The position numbers were made by a program, and so were the translations under genes. A stretch of 64,000 nucleotides of DNA from Colwellia sp. 75C3 (lineage in GTDB: Bacteria > Pseudomonadota > Gammaproteobacteria > Enterobacterales > Alteromonadaceae): the NCBI RefSeq assembly GCF_002836255.1, contig NZ_PJAU01000059.1, positions 186,001 through 250,000 of the forward strand, given 5' to 3'. A model generated the notes under the pieces. The model searched no databases. It had not been told where the DNA came from and was given only the letters and a program-made list of their open reading frames with translations. Shown here one piece after another: positions 17,383-26,132 of this stretch. Position 1 is the first letter of the stretch. Each line of letters begins with the position of its first letter.

Positions 17383-19320
17383 TTACGTTTTTAATAATCC
17401 TGATAATTTTTCAATTAAAATCAGATGATCTATCGGCTTTGCAAGGTAATCATCCATGCCGACAGCCAAGCACTTTTGTTCATCACCTTCCATAACACCA
17501 GCCGTAACGGCAATGATATGAGTTGATTGATGATGTTCGCCTGCTTCTCCTTGCCTGATAAGTTTAGTCGCGGTTAAACCGTCCATCACAGGCATTTGAC
17601 AATCCATTAGAATGACAGCATATACATCGTCAACAGATGTTGCTTTTAATGTATCAATGGCTAGCTGACCATTGCCGACAATATCATGTTCAATAGAAAA
17701 TTTATTAAGAATACTTTTCATTACCCGTTGGTTAATACGATTATCTTCAACAACAAGCACTTTAAAGTTATCAGGAAATGATAAATTTTTAATGTCATCG
17801 ATAGAGAGAAGGTCTGCATTTAAGTTCAGTTCGTTAACTACAGTTTGGATAGGTAAAGTTACTTTAAAGCACGTTCCTTTTGCTAATTCACTTTCAACGG
17901 TTAATGTACCGTCCAATAATTCGGTAAGCTGTTTTGTTATACTTAATCCTAAACCAGTGCCACCAAACTTACGCGTAGTAGATGAATCTGCTTGCGTGAA
18001 TTGATCAAAAAGGTGGTGCAACTGCTCAGTCTCTAATCCTATCCCTGTGTCTTTAATACTTATTTCAAGAGTCGCGGCTTGATTATCGTCGATACTCACT
18101 TTAGCGGTGATTGATACCCTGCCATGTAAAGTAAATTTAATCGCATTACTCACTAAATTATATAATATTTGTCTTAACTTACCTTCATCGGATTTTATGA
18201 TTTCAAAAGCAACATCGGTACAATTTGTGGTTAAAATAATATTTTTGTTCTTCGCCTCTACGCTCATTAAATGGGTAACACTATGAACTAAATTAACGAT
18301 GTTGAATGTGGATAGTTCTAATATCATTTTATTAGCTTCTAATTTTGAAAAATCGAGAATACCATTAATAATATGCAATAAATTTTGCGCACTTAATGAA
18401 GCCGTCTCAAGTTGCGATTTCTGTTCAGTATTTAAATTTTCAGGCGAGATTACCGTTAGCATGCCAATAATGCCATTCATTGGTGTACGGATTTCATGAC
18501 TCATAGTGGCCAAAAAGTTACTTTTTATCTCACTTGCGGTAACCGCTTTTTTAGTTTCTTGATTTAACTTTTCAGTACGTTCTTCAACGGCTAAAAGTAA
18601 TTTTTCTCGATTTTCAAGAAGAAAAACAATCAAAATTAAGATAGAAATCACAATTAAACAGAGTGTTAATAATTGGGTGTATTTAATCGTTTGAATATTA
18701 CTTTCAGCAGCTTTTTTTATTGGATCAAGCATAATTTTAACCACTAAAACACCACGTAAATCATTTAGCTTCCAATCAGTTTTAGGTGAATCTGGGTAGG
18801 TGTTATGGCATTTGACACAGGCAACTACCATACGCTCTGCTACTGCGTATTTAAATAATCCGTCGTCACTTACTTCCGAAAAATCATCAAGAGAATTATT
18901 TTGTAATGCTTGCCAAGCTCTATTTTCAAAAGCGGTTAATGACCTATCTCGCCAAGGAAAGGGGTATGGGCTCACTAAATCAACCACTACTCCTAAATCT
19001 TTAATATTAATTTTTTTCCCTAACTCTAAGCTAGCACTTGCAGGTAAAGGGATGGTGTCTGGTTTTGAGTGGTATTCATGGCTCACTTTTATACCGTATG
19101 CTTGAACTTTTTGAACAACATCTACAGTATAAGCTTGTCGAAACTCACGAATAATTGAAGCGATAATTTTTGCATTTTGAGAGGCTGATTGCAGAACGCT
19201 ATTATTGATGGACTGTTCAAAGCCTTTTAAAGATAAGCTGATCAATACACCTAAAATAAGAAAGGCAATGACAAAGCTGAACATCTGAAATTTCTTGTTT
19301 TTTGATAAGTGTTTAGTCAT
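17383..19320 (-). CDS. Hybrid histidine kinase with DUF3365 haem-motif sensor domain
   Basis: 645 aa: membrane segment 12-34, periplasmic DUF3365/Tll0287-like sensor about 40-205 with the c-type haem motif C168-V-K-C171-H172, second membrane segment 215-235, HisKA with phospho-acceptor His275 in ATMSHEIRTPMNG, HATPase with NLVSNAIKF, DTGIG and GGTGLGLS, and a C-terminal receiver (519-645) with Asp573 in LMDCQMPVMDG. It likely senses redox state or a gas through the bound haem. No response-regulator output gene is adjacent, so the phosphorelay must end elsewhere. Confidence 0.88.
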   Translation of the reverse strand: MTKHLSKNKKFQMFSFVIAFLILGVLISLSLKGFEQSINNSVLQSASQNAKIIASIIREFRQAYTVDVVQKVQAYGIKVSHEYHSKPDTIPLPASASLELGKKINIKDLGVVVDLVSPYPFPWRDRSLTAFENRAWQALQNNSLDDFSEVSDDGLFKYAVAERMVVACVKCHNTYPDSPKTDWKLNDLRGVLVVKIMLDPIKKAAESNIQTIKYTQLLTLCLIVISILILIVFLLENREKLLLAVEERTEKLNQETKKAVTASEIKSNFLATMSHEIRTPMNGIIGMLTVISPENLNTEQKSQLETASLSAQNLLHIINGILDFSKLEANKMILELSTFNIVNLVHSVTHLMSVEAKNKNIILTTNCTDVAFEIIKSDEGKLRQILYNLVSNAIKFTLHGRVSITAKVSIDDNQAATLEISIKDTGIGLETEQLHHLFDQFTQADSSTTRKFGGTGLGLSITKQLTELLDGTLTVESELAKGTCFKVTLPIQTVVNELNLNADLLSIDDIKNLSFPDNFKVLVVEDNRINQRVMKSILNKFSIEHDIVGNGQLAIDTLKATSVDDVYAVILMDCQMPVMDGLTATKLIRQGEAGEHHQSTHIIAVTAGVMEGDEQKCLAVGMDDYLAKPIDHLILIEKLSGLLKT

Positions 19321-19754
19321 TGCAAGATAAAAGTTCCTGAGGAATTAATAAATTATATCACGTAGAAAAATTGGGATTAATTACTCAATTTTAAGAAACT
19401 GTTCACATTTTATTGCTCGATTATAACTATAGTTAACAATGCACTTAACGCTAATATTATTAAGGGATGAACTAGATTTTTACTCAAAAGCCAACTAACT
19501 GCGTGTAATTTAACTTTTAGAGGTTATGCGGACAAATAGCTTCTGATGTGTTTTTGATATGTTCGCAAATTATGTTGTTGAAATCAATATAGGGGATATC
19601 AGTGGTAAACCAAAGCTATGTTTATCAGGAATGGCTAATTTCGGTAGTCATCAACATAAGCTCATCATTAATTATGAAAGGTATTATGATTGGCGAAAGA
19701 GAATTAAACTAAGACATACCCCTCAGAGGGTAATATTCACTTTCGCCTGCTCAG
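19321..19754. other. Intergenic region, no supported gene
   Basis: AT-rich 434-base stretch between the hybrid kinase (start side) and the GlcG-like gene (stop side). A 71-codon plus-strand frame from 19559 overlaps the GlcG-like gene, has no ribosome-binding site and resembles nothing. No hairpin with a T-run stands out. Confidence 0.5.
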
Positions 19755-20186
19755 TTAGCCATAGACGTTACTAAAGCTATCAACACCTGCTTGTGCACAG
19801 CCTAAATCTTGCTCTGGTGAGCCTGAACTAACACCAATGCCACCAACAACATTACCATTAAAAGTAATGGGTAAACCTCCGCCAACAATACACATACGTC
19901 CACCTAAAGCGGTATGAATACCAAATAAGTTATTTTTATGGCCTGGAATACAGGCTTTATTAAATTCATGAGTACCTTTACGCGCCGATGCGGCAGTAAA
20001 TGCTTTATCTTGCGAAATGGTAATACTATGAACTTTGCCTCCGTCCATACGTTCAAAGGCAATTAAGTTACCTGATTCATCGACAACGGCAATACACATG
20101 GGCACGCCAAGTGTCTTTGCTTTGTTCACCGCCCCATCAATTATCGTTTTTGCTTCCGTTTGGTTTAGTCTATTTATGGTCAACAT
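19755..20186 (-). CDS. GlcG/HbpS-family (DUF336) protein
   Basis: 143 aa, a complete single-domain DUF336 protein: ALGVPMCIAVVDESGNLIAFERMDGG, the KAFTAAS helix, the loop GIHTALGGRMCIVGGGLPI and the glycine-rich end GNVVGGIGVSSGSPEQDLGCAQAG. GlcG of this family is encoded in glycolate operons and HbpS binds haem; a biochemical role in glyoxylate use is not established. Here it lies downstream of the IclR gene with 86 bases between, probably the same transcript, next to the BHAC genes, fitting a two-carbon-acid context. Confidence 0.85.
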   Translation of the reverse strand: MLTINRLNQTEAKTIIDGAVNKAKTLGVPMCIAVVDESGNLIAFERMDGGKVHSITISQDKAFTAASARKGTHEFNKACIPGHKNNLFGIHTALGGRMCIVGGGLPITFNGNVVGGIGVSSGSPEQDLGCAQAGVDSFSNVYG

Positions 20187-20272
20187 AGTTTCTACTCTTT
20201 AATTTTAAAACTGGTACAGCACAATGAGGGTTGACTAAGCTCTCGGCTGTTAAATTTTGCATCACTAATTAT

Positions 20273-21061
20273 TTAACTGGCTTCTTTGAGTGGTTGTTGG
20301 TTTTTAACATAACCAAGCTCAATGGAGATTGACTTGCCCGCTTTGACTAAATCTTTAATCCACTCATCTTTACGTCGAGCAATAGGAGCTGATACCGATA
20401 AACCGGCGACAACCTCACCATATCTGTCGTATAACAGCACGCCAATACAACCGACGCCTATTTCGGCTTCTTCGTTGTCATAGGCAAAACCTTGTTCGAC
20501 ACAGCGCATACATTCACGCTCTAAGCTTTCTATCTCTGAAAATGTCTTACGTGTATAAGTTGGCAAGTTGGTGCGTTGCGCATACCCTTCAATACCGTCA
20601 TGGCCTTCCATGCCCAACATCATTTTTCCCACACCAGTGACGTGCAGCGGTGCACGGCTACCAATAATTTGTTGAACATGCATCATTCTATTGGGAATGG
20701 CTTTTTCTACGTAAATAACCACGTCGCCTTCACGCGCTGTAAGGTTAATGGTTTCACCAAATTTATCACGCAACTTTTCCATATAAGGAATAGCGACTTT
20801 ACGAAAATCGACGTTTTGATATTGATAATTACTGAGCCTAATGAGTCGACCGCTTAACTGGTACTTGCCAGAATTATCCCGATCAACAAAATGATTATCG
20901 ATGAGTGAATGTAAAATTCGAAAAGCAGTAGATGGCGCCAAACTAGTATCTGCACTAAGGGCTTTTAATGTTACTGGCATGGTATAGCGTGATATAGCAT
21001 CGAGTAATGTCGCTGCTCTATCGATCACTTGTATGCGAGATTCTGGTTTAACTCTAGTCAT
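20273..21061 (-). CDS. bhcR: IclR-family regulator of the BHAC locus (BhcR-like)
   Basis: 262 aa. N-terminal winged helix-turn-helix (about 8-70, AATLLDAISRYTMPVTLKALSADTSLAPSTAFRILHSLID) and C-terminal IclR effector domain (about 85-250) with GKMMLG and the ARRKDEW tail. In known BHAC clusters an IclR protein, BhcR, controls bhcABCD in response to glyoxylate; this gene is divergent from bhcB as in those clusters. The 428-base intergenic region holds several palindromes that fit its own sites. The assignment as BhcR rests on family plus position. Confidence 0.75.
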   Translation of the reverse strand: MTRVKPESRIQVIDRAATLLDAISRYTMPVTLKALSADTSLAPSTAFRILHSLIDNHFVDRDNSGKYQLSGRLIRLSNYQYQNVDFRKVAIPYMEKLRDKFGETINLTAREGDVVIYVEKAIPNRMMHVQQIIGSRAPLHVTGVGKMMLGMEGHDGIEGYAQRTNLPTYTRKTFSEIESLERECMRCVEQGFAYDNEEAEIGVGCIGVLLYDRYGEVVAGLSVSAPIARRKDEWIKDLVKAGKSISIELGYVKNQQPLKEAS

Positions 21062-21109
21062 AATATTACCGCTTATCTTACAGGCTTAGTTGGTATAACA
21101 TCTCTTTTC

Positions 21110-21125
21110 TTGACTCTTGTGTCAA
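21110..21125. promoter_or_regulatory. RutR-type palindrome, site 1 (bhcR side)
   Basis: TTGACTC-TT-GTGTCAA, 7-base arms with one mismatch over a 2-base spacer. The same element, TTGACAC-N2-GTGTCAG, occurs at 37031-37046 and 56542-56557. On the minus strand it contains TTGACA, a consensus -35 hexamer, about 50 bases before the IclR start. The E. coli RutR operator is TTGACCA-N2-TGGTCAA, the same layout with two bases changed per arm. Likely bound by the RutR-like TetR protein at 39462-40088. Confidence 0.65.
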
Positions 21126-21182
21126 CTTTTATTAAATATAAAGCTAAAACCGATAAAAACCATTATTAATTGACCGCTGCTC

Positions 21183-21343
21183 ATTTCATATCGTGGAATC
21201 CATAACTTCTCTTGCCATTCATCTCTTCTTAATTCTTTACTTATCAGTTGACTACATCATTTCATATCGTGATAAAAAGTGAGGATTTCATATGGTGAAA
21301 TCCCTCTTATTTGCCTGCCTCGACGGTTTTCCATAAGGTGAAA
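21183..21343. promoter_or_regulatory. Cluster of four IclR-type operator sites in front of bhcB
   Basis: Four related elements: TTTCATATCGTGGAA (from 21184), TTTCATATCGTGATA (from 21260), the perfect palindrome GGATTTCA-TATGG-TGAAATCC (21283-21303) and TTTTCCATAAGGTGAAA (21327-21343). The shared core is TTTCA-N5-TGAAA. IclR-family proteins bind such inverted repeats. The cluster lies 147-307 bases before the bhcB ATG in the divergent space, where BhcR would act. Confidence 0.65.
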
Positions 21344-21489
21344 TTGAAGCGTAATAACCCAATATTTTACAAGTTAGGAGTCACATTGAGACTCATATAA
21401 AGAAATACGAACAAAGCCGTGACTAATTTCATGGCTAATACTACGACCAATATTACGGCTAATACCGCAAAAGATATTAAGAGGAACAT

Positions 21490-22467
21490 ATGAGCAGTTC
21501 AACCAAACCGACCATGATAATTCCAAGCTACGAAGATGTACTCGTTGCCCATGAACGTATTAAACCCTTTATTCATGAAACGCCGGTATTAACCTCACGT
21601 TTCCTAAATGAATTAACTGGGGCGGAGTTGTTTTTTAAATGTGAAAACTTGCAAAAGGCAGCGGCTTTTAAAGTACGCGGTGCCTGTAATGCTGTTTTTG
21701 GTTTAACCGATGCAGAAGCAAAAATTGGTGTTGCCACCCATTCATCAGGTAACCATGCCTTATCACTCTCTTACGCTGCTGGACGACGTGGAATTCCCGT
21801 TACCGTAGTAATGCCACGTACTGCACCACAAGCGAAGAAAGATGCCGTAATTGGTTATGGCGGCATCATTGTCGAATGTGAACCTTCTACCAGTTCTCGC
21901 GAAGCGGTATTTGCTGATGTTGTTGCACAGTCAGGAGCTGACTTTGTTCATCCATACAACGACCCACGTGTTATTGCAGGGCAAGCAACGTGTTCAAAAG
22001 AGTTGGTTAGTCAGGTGCAAGGCTTAGATACCGTGGTTGCGCCTATTGGCGGTGGCGGCATGATTTCAGGTACTTGCCTGACCTTATCAACCATTGCTCC
22101 AGATATAAAAATTTATGCGGCAGAGCCACTTAACGCTGACGATGCGGCACGTTCTTTCAAAGCCGGTTATATCATTGCTGATGATGCACCGGATACGGTT
22201 GCTGATGGTCTGAAAGTCCCTCTAAAAGACTTAACTTGGCATTTTGTTAAAAACCATGTCACCGATATTTTAACGGCAACCGAAGAGGAAATTGTTGCGG
22301 CAATGAAGCTTATTTGGATCCGCATGAAAATAGTTGTCGAGCCAAGTAGTGCAGTAACACTAGCCATTATTTTAAAAAATCCTGAGGTGTTTAAAGGCAA
22401 ACGTATCGGCGTCATTTTGACTGGCGGAAATGTCGATTTAGACAAATTGCCGTGGATGAATAAATAA
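21490..22467 (+). CDS. bhcB: Beta-hydroxyaspartate dehydratase
   Basis: PLP fold-type II enzyme of the threonine/serine dehydratase family, 325 aa. It would convert beta-hydroxyaspartate to iminosuccinate by loss of water. The Schiff-base lysine is Lys61 in AAAFKVRGACNA, the phosphate-binding glycine loop is G187-GGG in APIGGGGMISG, and the substrate loop THSSGNHALS is intact. Family membership alone also allows serine racemase or threonine dehydratase. The specific call rests on the directly following bhcC and bhcD genes and the divergent IclR gene, the arrangement described for BHAC in Paracoccus. AAGAGGAA precedes the ATG. Confidence 0.85.
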   Translation: MSSSTKPTMIIPSYEDVLVAHERIKPFIHETPVLTSRFLNELTGAELFFKCENLQKAAAFKVRGACNAVFGLTDAEAKIGVATHSSGNHALSLSYAAGRRGIPVTVVMPRTAPQAKKDAVIGYGGIIVECEPSTSSREAVFADVVAQSGADFVHPYNDPRVIAGQATCSKELVSQVQGLDTVVAPIGGGGMISGTCLTLSTIAPDIKIYAAEPLNADDAARSFKAGYIIADDAPDTVADGLKVPLKDLTWHFVKNHVTDILTATEEEIVAAMKLIWIRMKIVVEPSSAVTLAIILKNPEVFKGKRIGVILTGGNVDLDKLPWMNK

Positions 22468-22527
22468 ACCTAATTGGTAAAAATTTAAGTTAACTCAATA
22501 CAAATAATTAAAATCTTGGAGAATAAA

Positions 22528-23676
22528 ATGACAAAAGTAAACGATTTAGAAGTAGGTTATGACGTTCCAGCACTTCCAGGTATGGACGAAGCTGATATTC
22601 AAACACCTTGTTTGATAGTCGATTTAGACGCGTTAGAGCGCAACATTATTAAAATGGGTGGCTACGCAAAAGAGATGGGCGTTCGCCATCGTGTTCATGG
22701 AAAAATGCATAAATCGGTAGATATAGCACTTTTACAAGAAAAGTTGGGTGATAGCTGTGGTGTTTGTTGTCAAAAAGTATCAGAAGCAGAAGTTTTTGCT
22801 CGCGGTGGTATTAAAGACGTTTTAGTGTCAAACCAAGTACGTGATCCAGCCAAACTTGATCGTTTAGCACGCCTACCTAAGTTGGGCGCCCGTACTATTG
22901 TTTGTGTTGATGATTTGGAAAACGTTGCTGAATTAGCGGCTGCTGTTAATAAGCATGACACGCAGATTGAATGTTTAGTTGAAATTGACTGTGGCGCAGG
23001 CCGTTGTGGTGTAAGCGAAGGTCAACCTGTTGTTGATATCGCTAAAGCGATTGCAGCTACACCGGGTTTAACCTTCTCAGGCATTCAAGCATATCAAGGA
23101 GCTATGCAGCATTTAGAAAGTTTCCAAGAGCGTAAAGAAAAAATCGACATTGCAATTGGCATGGTTGCGCGCACGGTTGACATGCTTAAAGCTGAAGGGC
23201 TTGAGTGTGACATCGTTGGCGGTGGTGGTACGGGTTCATACTACTTTGAAGGCAACTCAGGCGTTTTCAATGAATTACAGTGTGGTTCTTACGCATTTAT
23301 GGATGCGGATTACCAACGTATTCATGATGAAAATGGCAAGAGAATCTCAGAATTCGAAAATTCATTATTCATCTTAACGTCTGTTATGAGCCATACCAAA
23401 GCAGACAAAGCTATTTGTGATGCAGGTCTTAAGGCGCAATCAGTAGATAGTGGTTTACCGTACATCTTTGGTCGTGACGATGTTGAATACATTAAGTGTT
23501 CTGATGAGCATGGTGTTATTTCAGATGCTAGTGGCGCATTAAAAATTAATGAAAAACTTAAACTAGTGCCAGGTCATTGTGATCCAACGTGTAACGTACA
23601 TGATTACTATGTTGGTGTACGTAATGGCAAGGTTGAAACGTTATGGCCAGTGTCTGCACGTGGTAAAGCTTTTTAA
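22528..23676 (+). CDS. bhcC: Beta-hydroxyaspartate aldolase (DSD1-like)
   Basis: 382-aa PLP fold-type III protein of the alanine-racemase-N/D-threonine aldolase-like family. It would condense glycine with glyoxylate to beta-hydroxyaspartate. TPCLIVDLDALERNI opens the barrel, Lys59 in HGKMHKS is the PLP lysine, GGGGTGSY forms the phosphate cup, and the C-terminal GHCDPTCNVHD segment (His350/Asp352) corresponds to the divalent-metal site of this family. TTGGAGA lies right before the ATG at 22528, although the frame opens 12 bases earlier. Second gene of the bhcB-C-D operon, 60 bases after bhcB. Confidence 0.87.
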   Translation: MTKVNDLEVGYDVPALPGMDEADIQTPCLIVDLDALERNIIKMGGYAKEMGVRHRVHGKMHKSVDIALLQEKLGDSCGVCCQKVSEAEVFARGGIKDVLVSNQVRDPAKLDRLARLPKLGARTIVCVDDLENVAELAAAVNKHDTQIECLVEIDCGAGRCGVSEGQPVVDIAKAIAATPGLTFSGIQAYQGAMQHLESFQERKEKIDIAIGMVARTVDMLKAEGLECDIVGGGGTGSYYFEGNSGVFNELQCGSYAFMDADYQRIHDENGKRISEFENSLFILTSVMSHTKADKAICDAGLKAQSVDSGLPYIFGRDDVEYIKCSDEHGVISDASGALKINEKLKLVPGHCDPTCNVHDYYVGVRNGKVETLWPVSARGKAF

Positions 23677-23698
23677 TAGCAGCTTTATTGCAACCCAT

Positions 23699-23720
23699 AC
23701 CCTCGGCATTCGTTGAGGGT
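23699..23720 (+). terminator. Intra-operon hairpin between bhcC and bhcD
   Basis: ACCCTC at 23699-23704 pairs with GAGGGT at 23715-23720 around a 10-base loop; only three T follow. It is probably an attenuator or mRNA-stability element and not a full stop, because bhcD continues the pathway 43 bases later. Confidence 0.45.
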
Positions 23721-23763
23721 TTAGCAAATTTATTGGGTTTACCACTTTCCTAGGATAATAATT

Positions 23764-24798
23764 ATGAGTAATTCACAAAGCAGTACAACAACAAATAGTT
23801 CACCAACAAGCTCTTTACCAGAAAAAAAGGGCGTATCCGTTGTTTCTGAAGAAATTTGCCAAGAAGTCATTGGTCGTGCAGATGCCTTTACCGCGGTAGA
23901 AAATGTATTTTCCGCCATGGCTAAAAATACCGCATACAACTTCCCAGTAATTCGTGAAGATATTGGTCATGCGGGTGCACTTTATGGTTTTAAATCAGGT
24001 TTTGACCGTGACGGCATGGTGTTAGGTTTAAAATCTGGCGGTTACTGGCCAGATAACATGGCACAGGGATTAACTAACCATCAGTCTACTGTTATTTTAT
24101 TTGATCCCGATACCGGTAAGCTAAAATCACTGGTTGGTGGCAACTATTTAACCGCGGTACGTACTGCTGCCTCTTCTGCTGTTTCTATCGCGCATTTAGC
24201 GCGTAAAGATGCAAAAGTATTAGGTATGGTTGGTGCAGGTCACCAGTCTACTTTCCAATTACGTGCTGCAGTTGAGCAACGTGATTTTGAAAAAGTTGTC
24301 GCGTGGAACTTTCACCCGGACATGCTTCCTAACCTTGCTGCGGTAGCTAAAGAATTAGGTTTGCCATTTGAGTCAGTCACTCGCGAAGAGTTAGGTGCTC
24401 AAGCGGATGTCATTATTACCATTACTTCTGCTTTTGAATCATTAATAGAAAAAGATTGGATCAAGCCTGGTACTCACATCGCTTGTATGGGGACTGATAC
24501 TAAAGGTAAACAAGAAGTTGATGCCGATTTATTAGCGACTGCTACTGTATTTACCGATGAGATTGCTCAATCTATTACTATTGGTGAAGCACAACACGCG
24601 GTTGCTACTGGTTTGATCAAAGCGTCTGATATCACGCCAATTGGTGATGTGATTAACGGGTCTAAACCGGGACGTACATCGGCTGAAGAAATCACCTTGT
24701 TTGATGGTACTGGCGTTGGTTTACAAGATTTAGCGGTTGCTTCGGTTGCTGCTGAATTAGCTGAAGCTAAAGGTCTAGCAACCTACTTCAATTTATAA
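23764..24798 (+). CDS. bhcD: Iminosuccinate reductase (ornithine cyclodeaminase/mu-crystallin family)
   Basis: 344 aa, NAD(P)H-dependent. It would reduce iminosuccinate from BhcB to L-aspartate, closing the cycle. The Rossmann motif is VLGMVGAGHQSTFQL (about residues 156-170). The RTAASSAVSIAHLA segment and GTDTKGKQEVDADLL are typical of the mu-crystallin/OCD fold. The N-terminal 25 residues are Ser/Thr/Asn-rich and not part of the fold. The CTAGGAT-type box precedes ATG at 23764. Ends the operon at a strong terminator. Confidence 0.85.
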   Translation: MSNSQSSTTTNSSPTSSLPEKKGVSVVSEEICQEVIGRADAFTAVENVFSAMAKNTAYNFPVIREDIGHAGALYGFKSGFDRDGMVLGLKSGGYWPDNMAQGLTNHQSTVILFDPDTGKLKSLVGGNYLTAVRTAASSAVSIAHLARKDAKVLGMVGAGHQSTFQLRAAVEQRDFEKVVAWNFHPDMLPNLAAVAKELGLPFESVTREELGAQADVIITITSAFESLIEKDWIKPGTHIACMGTDTKGKQEVDADLLATATVFTDEIAQSITIGEAQHAVATGLIKASDITPIGDVINGSKPGRTSAEEITLFDGTGVGLQDLAVASVAAELAEAKGLATYFNL

Positions 24799-24851
24799 GG
24801 CTTAGTGTTAGGGCATTTATCATATACGCTAATTAAAAATTAAAAAGTCCT

Positions 24852-24886
24852 AATGGCTGTTTATTCTTGTGAACAGCCATTTTTTT
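24852..24886 (+). terminator. Terminator of the bhcBCD operon
   Basis: AATGGCTGTT at 24852-24861 pairs with AACAGCCATT at 24872-24881 around a 10-base loop, followed by a T-run to 24886. Strong rho-independent form. Confidence 0.88.
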
Positions 24887-24986
24887 GTTTGGACAAAATA
24901 ACACAGGTAAATGGTATTTATACTGTTAACTCAGTGTTGTTCACGTTAAATTGGTAAATCAATCCATCGCTGTAAAGTGTCAAAAA

Positions 24987-25376
24987 ATGATGCGTTTTAT
25001 ACTTACCTTTTCCCTATTACTATTTTCAGCCACGATTAATGCTGAAGAAATCAAGCCTTTTACCTCTGATGGCTGTAGTTCCTTCCCCGATGGAACTTTT
25101 ACCCAACAAAAATTATGGTTAAGTTGCTGTACTGCTCACGACTACACCTATTGGCAAGGAGGCACTTATGATGAGCGCGTAACCGCTGATAAAGAGCTTC
25201 AACAATGTGTGGCTAAAGTCGGACAGCCGGAAATAGCCGCGCTAATGCTTGCCGGTGTTCGTGTCGGCGGAACCCCTTTGTTGCCTACAACTTTTCGGTG
25301 GGGTTATGGCTGGTCCTATCCTCGTTGGTATCAAGCGTTAACCGTCGAAGAAAAAAAACAAATTAAATCACAATAA
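24987..25376 (+). CDS. Secreted phospholipase A2-like protein
   Basis: 129 aa with a signal peptide (MMRFILTFSLLLFSATINA, cleavage about residue 19). The mature part has DGCSSFPDGT and WLSCCTAHDYTYWQGGT. The CC-x-x-HD signature with the aspartate after the histidine is the active-site motif of phospholipase A2 folds, where His/Asp activate water and calcium is bound. Enzymatic activity is not proven and the last cysteine of the eukaryotic pattern is absent. The frame opens at a TTG upstream, but the signal peptide supports the start at 24987 (or 24990). Confidence 0.65.
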   Translation: MMRFILTFSLLLFSATINAEEIKPFTSDGCSSFPDGTFTQQKLWLSCCTAHDYTYWQGGTYDERVTADKELQQCVAKVGQPEIAALMLAGVRVGGTPLLPTTFRWGYGWSYPRWYQALTVEEKKQIKSQ

Positions 25377-25577
25377 CGGATATCAAAGGAGCTGTTTAGA
25401 CCTGATCCTGAGCATGGTAGTAAATTAGTAAACGATAATTTGATTAAATAGCTACTAGGTAACGAAACTTCCATGTACTCAGCCAAATACACAAATAGTT
25501 ACTTTTTCGGCTTGTTCTCTTTTTCGGCGAGCGTATAGTGCTTTTATGTATGTTTTAGATAGTGGAAGAATAATCAA

Positions 25578-26132
25578 ATGGTAGTTATTAGAGAAGCGAA
25601 CTTAGATGACCTTGCAAGCATTGCCGGATTACATGCACAAAGCTGGCGTGATAATTATCATTCAGTACTTTCTGCTGATTATCTGCTTGATAAGGTTTTT
25701 GCTGAAAGAGAAGCCGTGTGGACAACGCGATTAACAAAGCCACCGAGTAATCAATTGGTGTTAGTTGCTGAGGTCGAGGGTACCTTTTGCGGATTTGTTT
25801 GTGTCTTAGGTGCTAACCACCCTAAGTTTGGCACTATCATTGATAATCTTCATGTAAAGGTTGGTAGTAAAGGCCAAGGTACTGGTTCTCGTTTATTAGT
25901 TGCCGCAGCATCTTGGTCTATTGAAAACTATAGTGACCATGATTTATATCTTGAGGTTTTAGCGTGCAACAGTAATGCGATAGACTTTTATCAAGCTAAA
26001 GGGGGCAAAAATATTAAGACTGCTTATTGGCATACCCCTTGTGATAATAAAGTAAAAGAGTTCCTTTATAGTTGGGGTTCGCCAGAAAACTTAGCTAAGA
26101 ATTTGGCTCATAATCTTGTTGAGAACGTTTGA
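25578..26132 (+). CDS. GNAT family N-acetyltransferase
   Basis: 184 aa, single GNAT domain. IREANLDDLASIAGLHAQSW at the N terminus, acetyl-CoA loop VGSKGQGTGSRLLVAAASW (about residues 94-112) and LEVLACNSNAIDFYQAKGG. Typical cytosolic acetyltransferase of unknown substrate; the AHAQSWR start is common among Rim/phosphinothricin-type members. Its stop overlaps the start of a 58-aa membrane protein by one base. Confidence 0.86.
   Translation: MVVIREANLDDLASIAGLHAQSWRDNYHSVLSADYLLDKVFAEREAVWTTRLTKPPSNQLVLVAEVEGTFCGFVCVLGANHPKFGTIIDNLHVKVGSKGQGTGSRLLVAAASWSIENYSDHDLYLEVLACNSNAIDFYQAKGGKNIKTAYWHTPCDNKVKEFLYSWGSPENLAKNLAHNLVENV

Noticed and set aside
19559..19774. 71-aa plus-strand frame
   Set aside because: Overlaps the end of the GlcG-like gene and has no start context or recognisable domain.
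21490..22467. Plain threonine dehydratase or serine racemase
   Set aside because: Possible from the fold alone, but the bhcC/bhcD/IclR neighbourhood makes beta-hydroxyaspartate dehydratase the better call.
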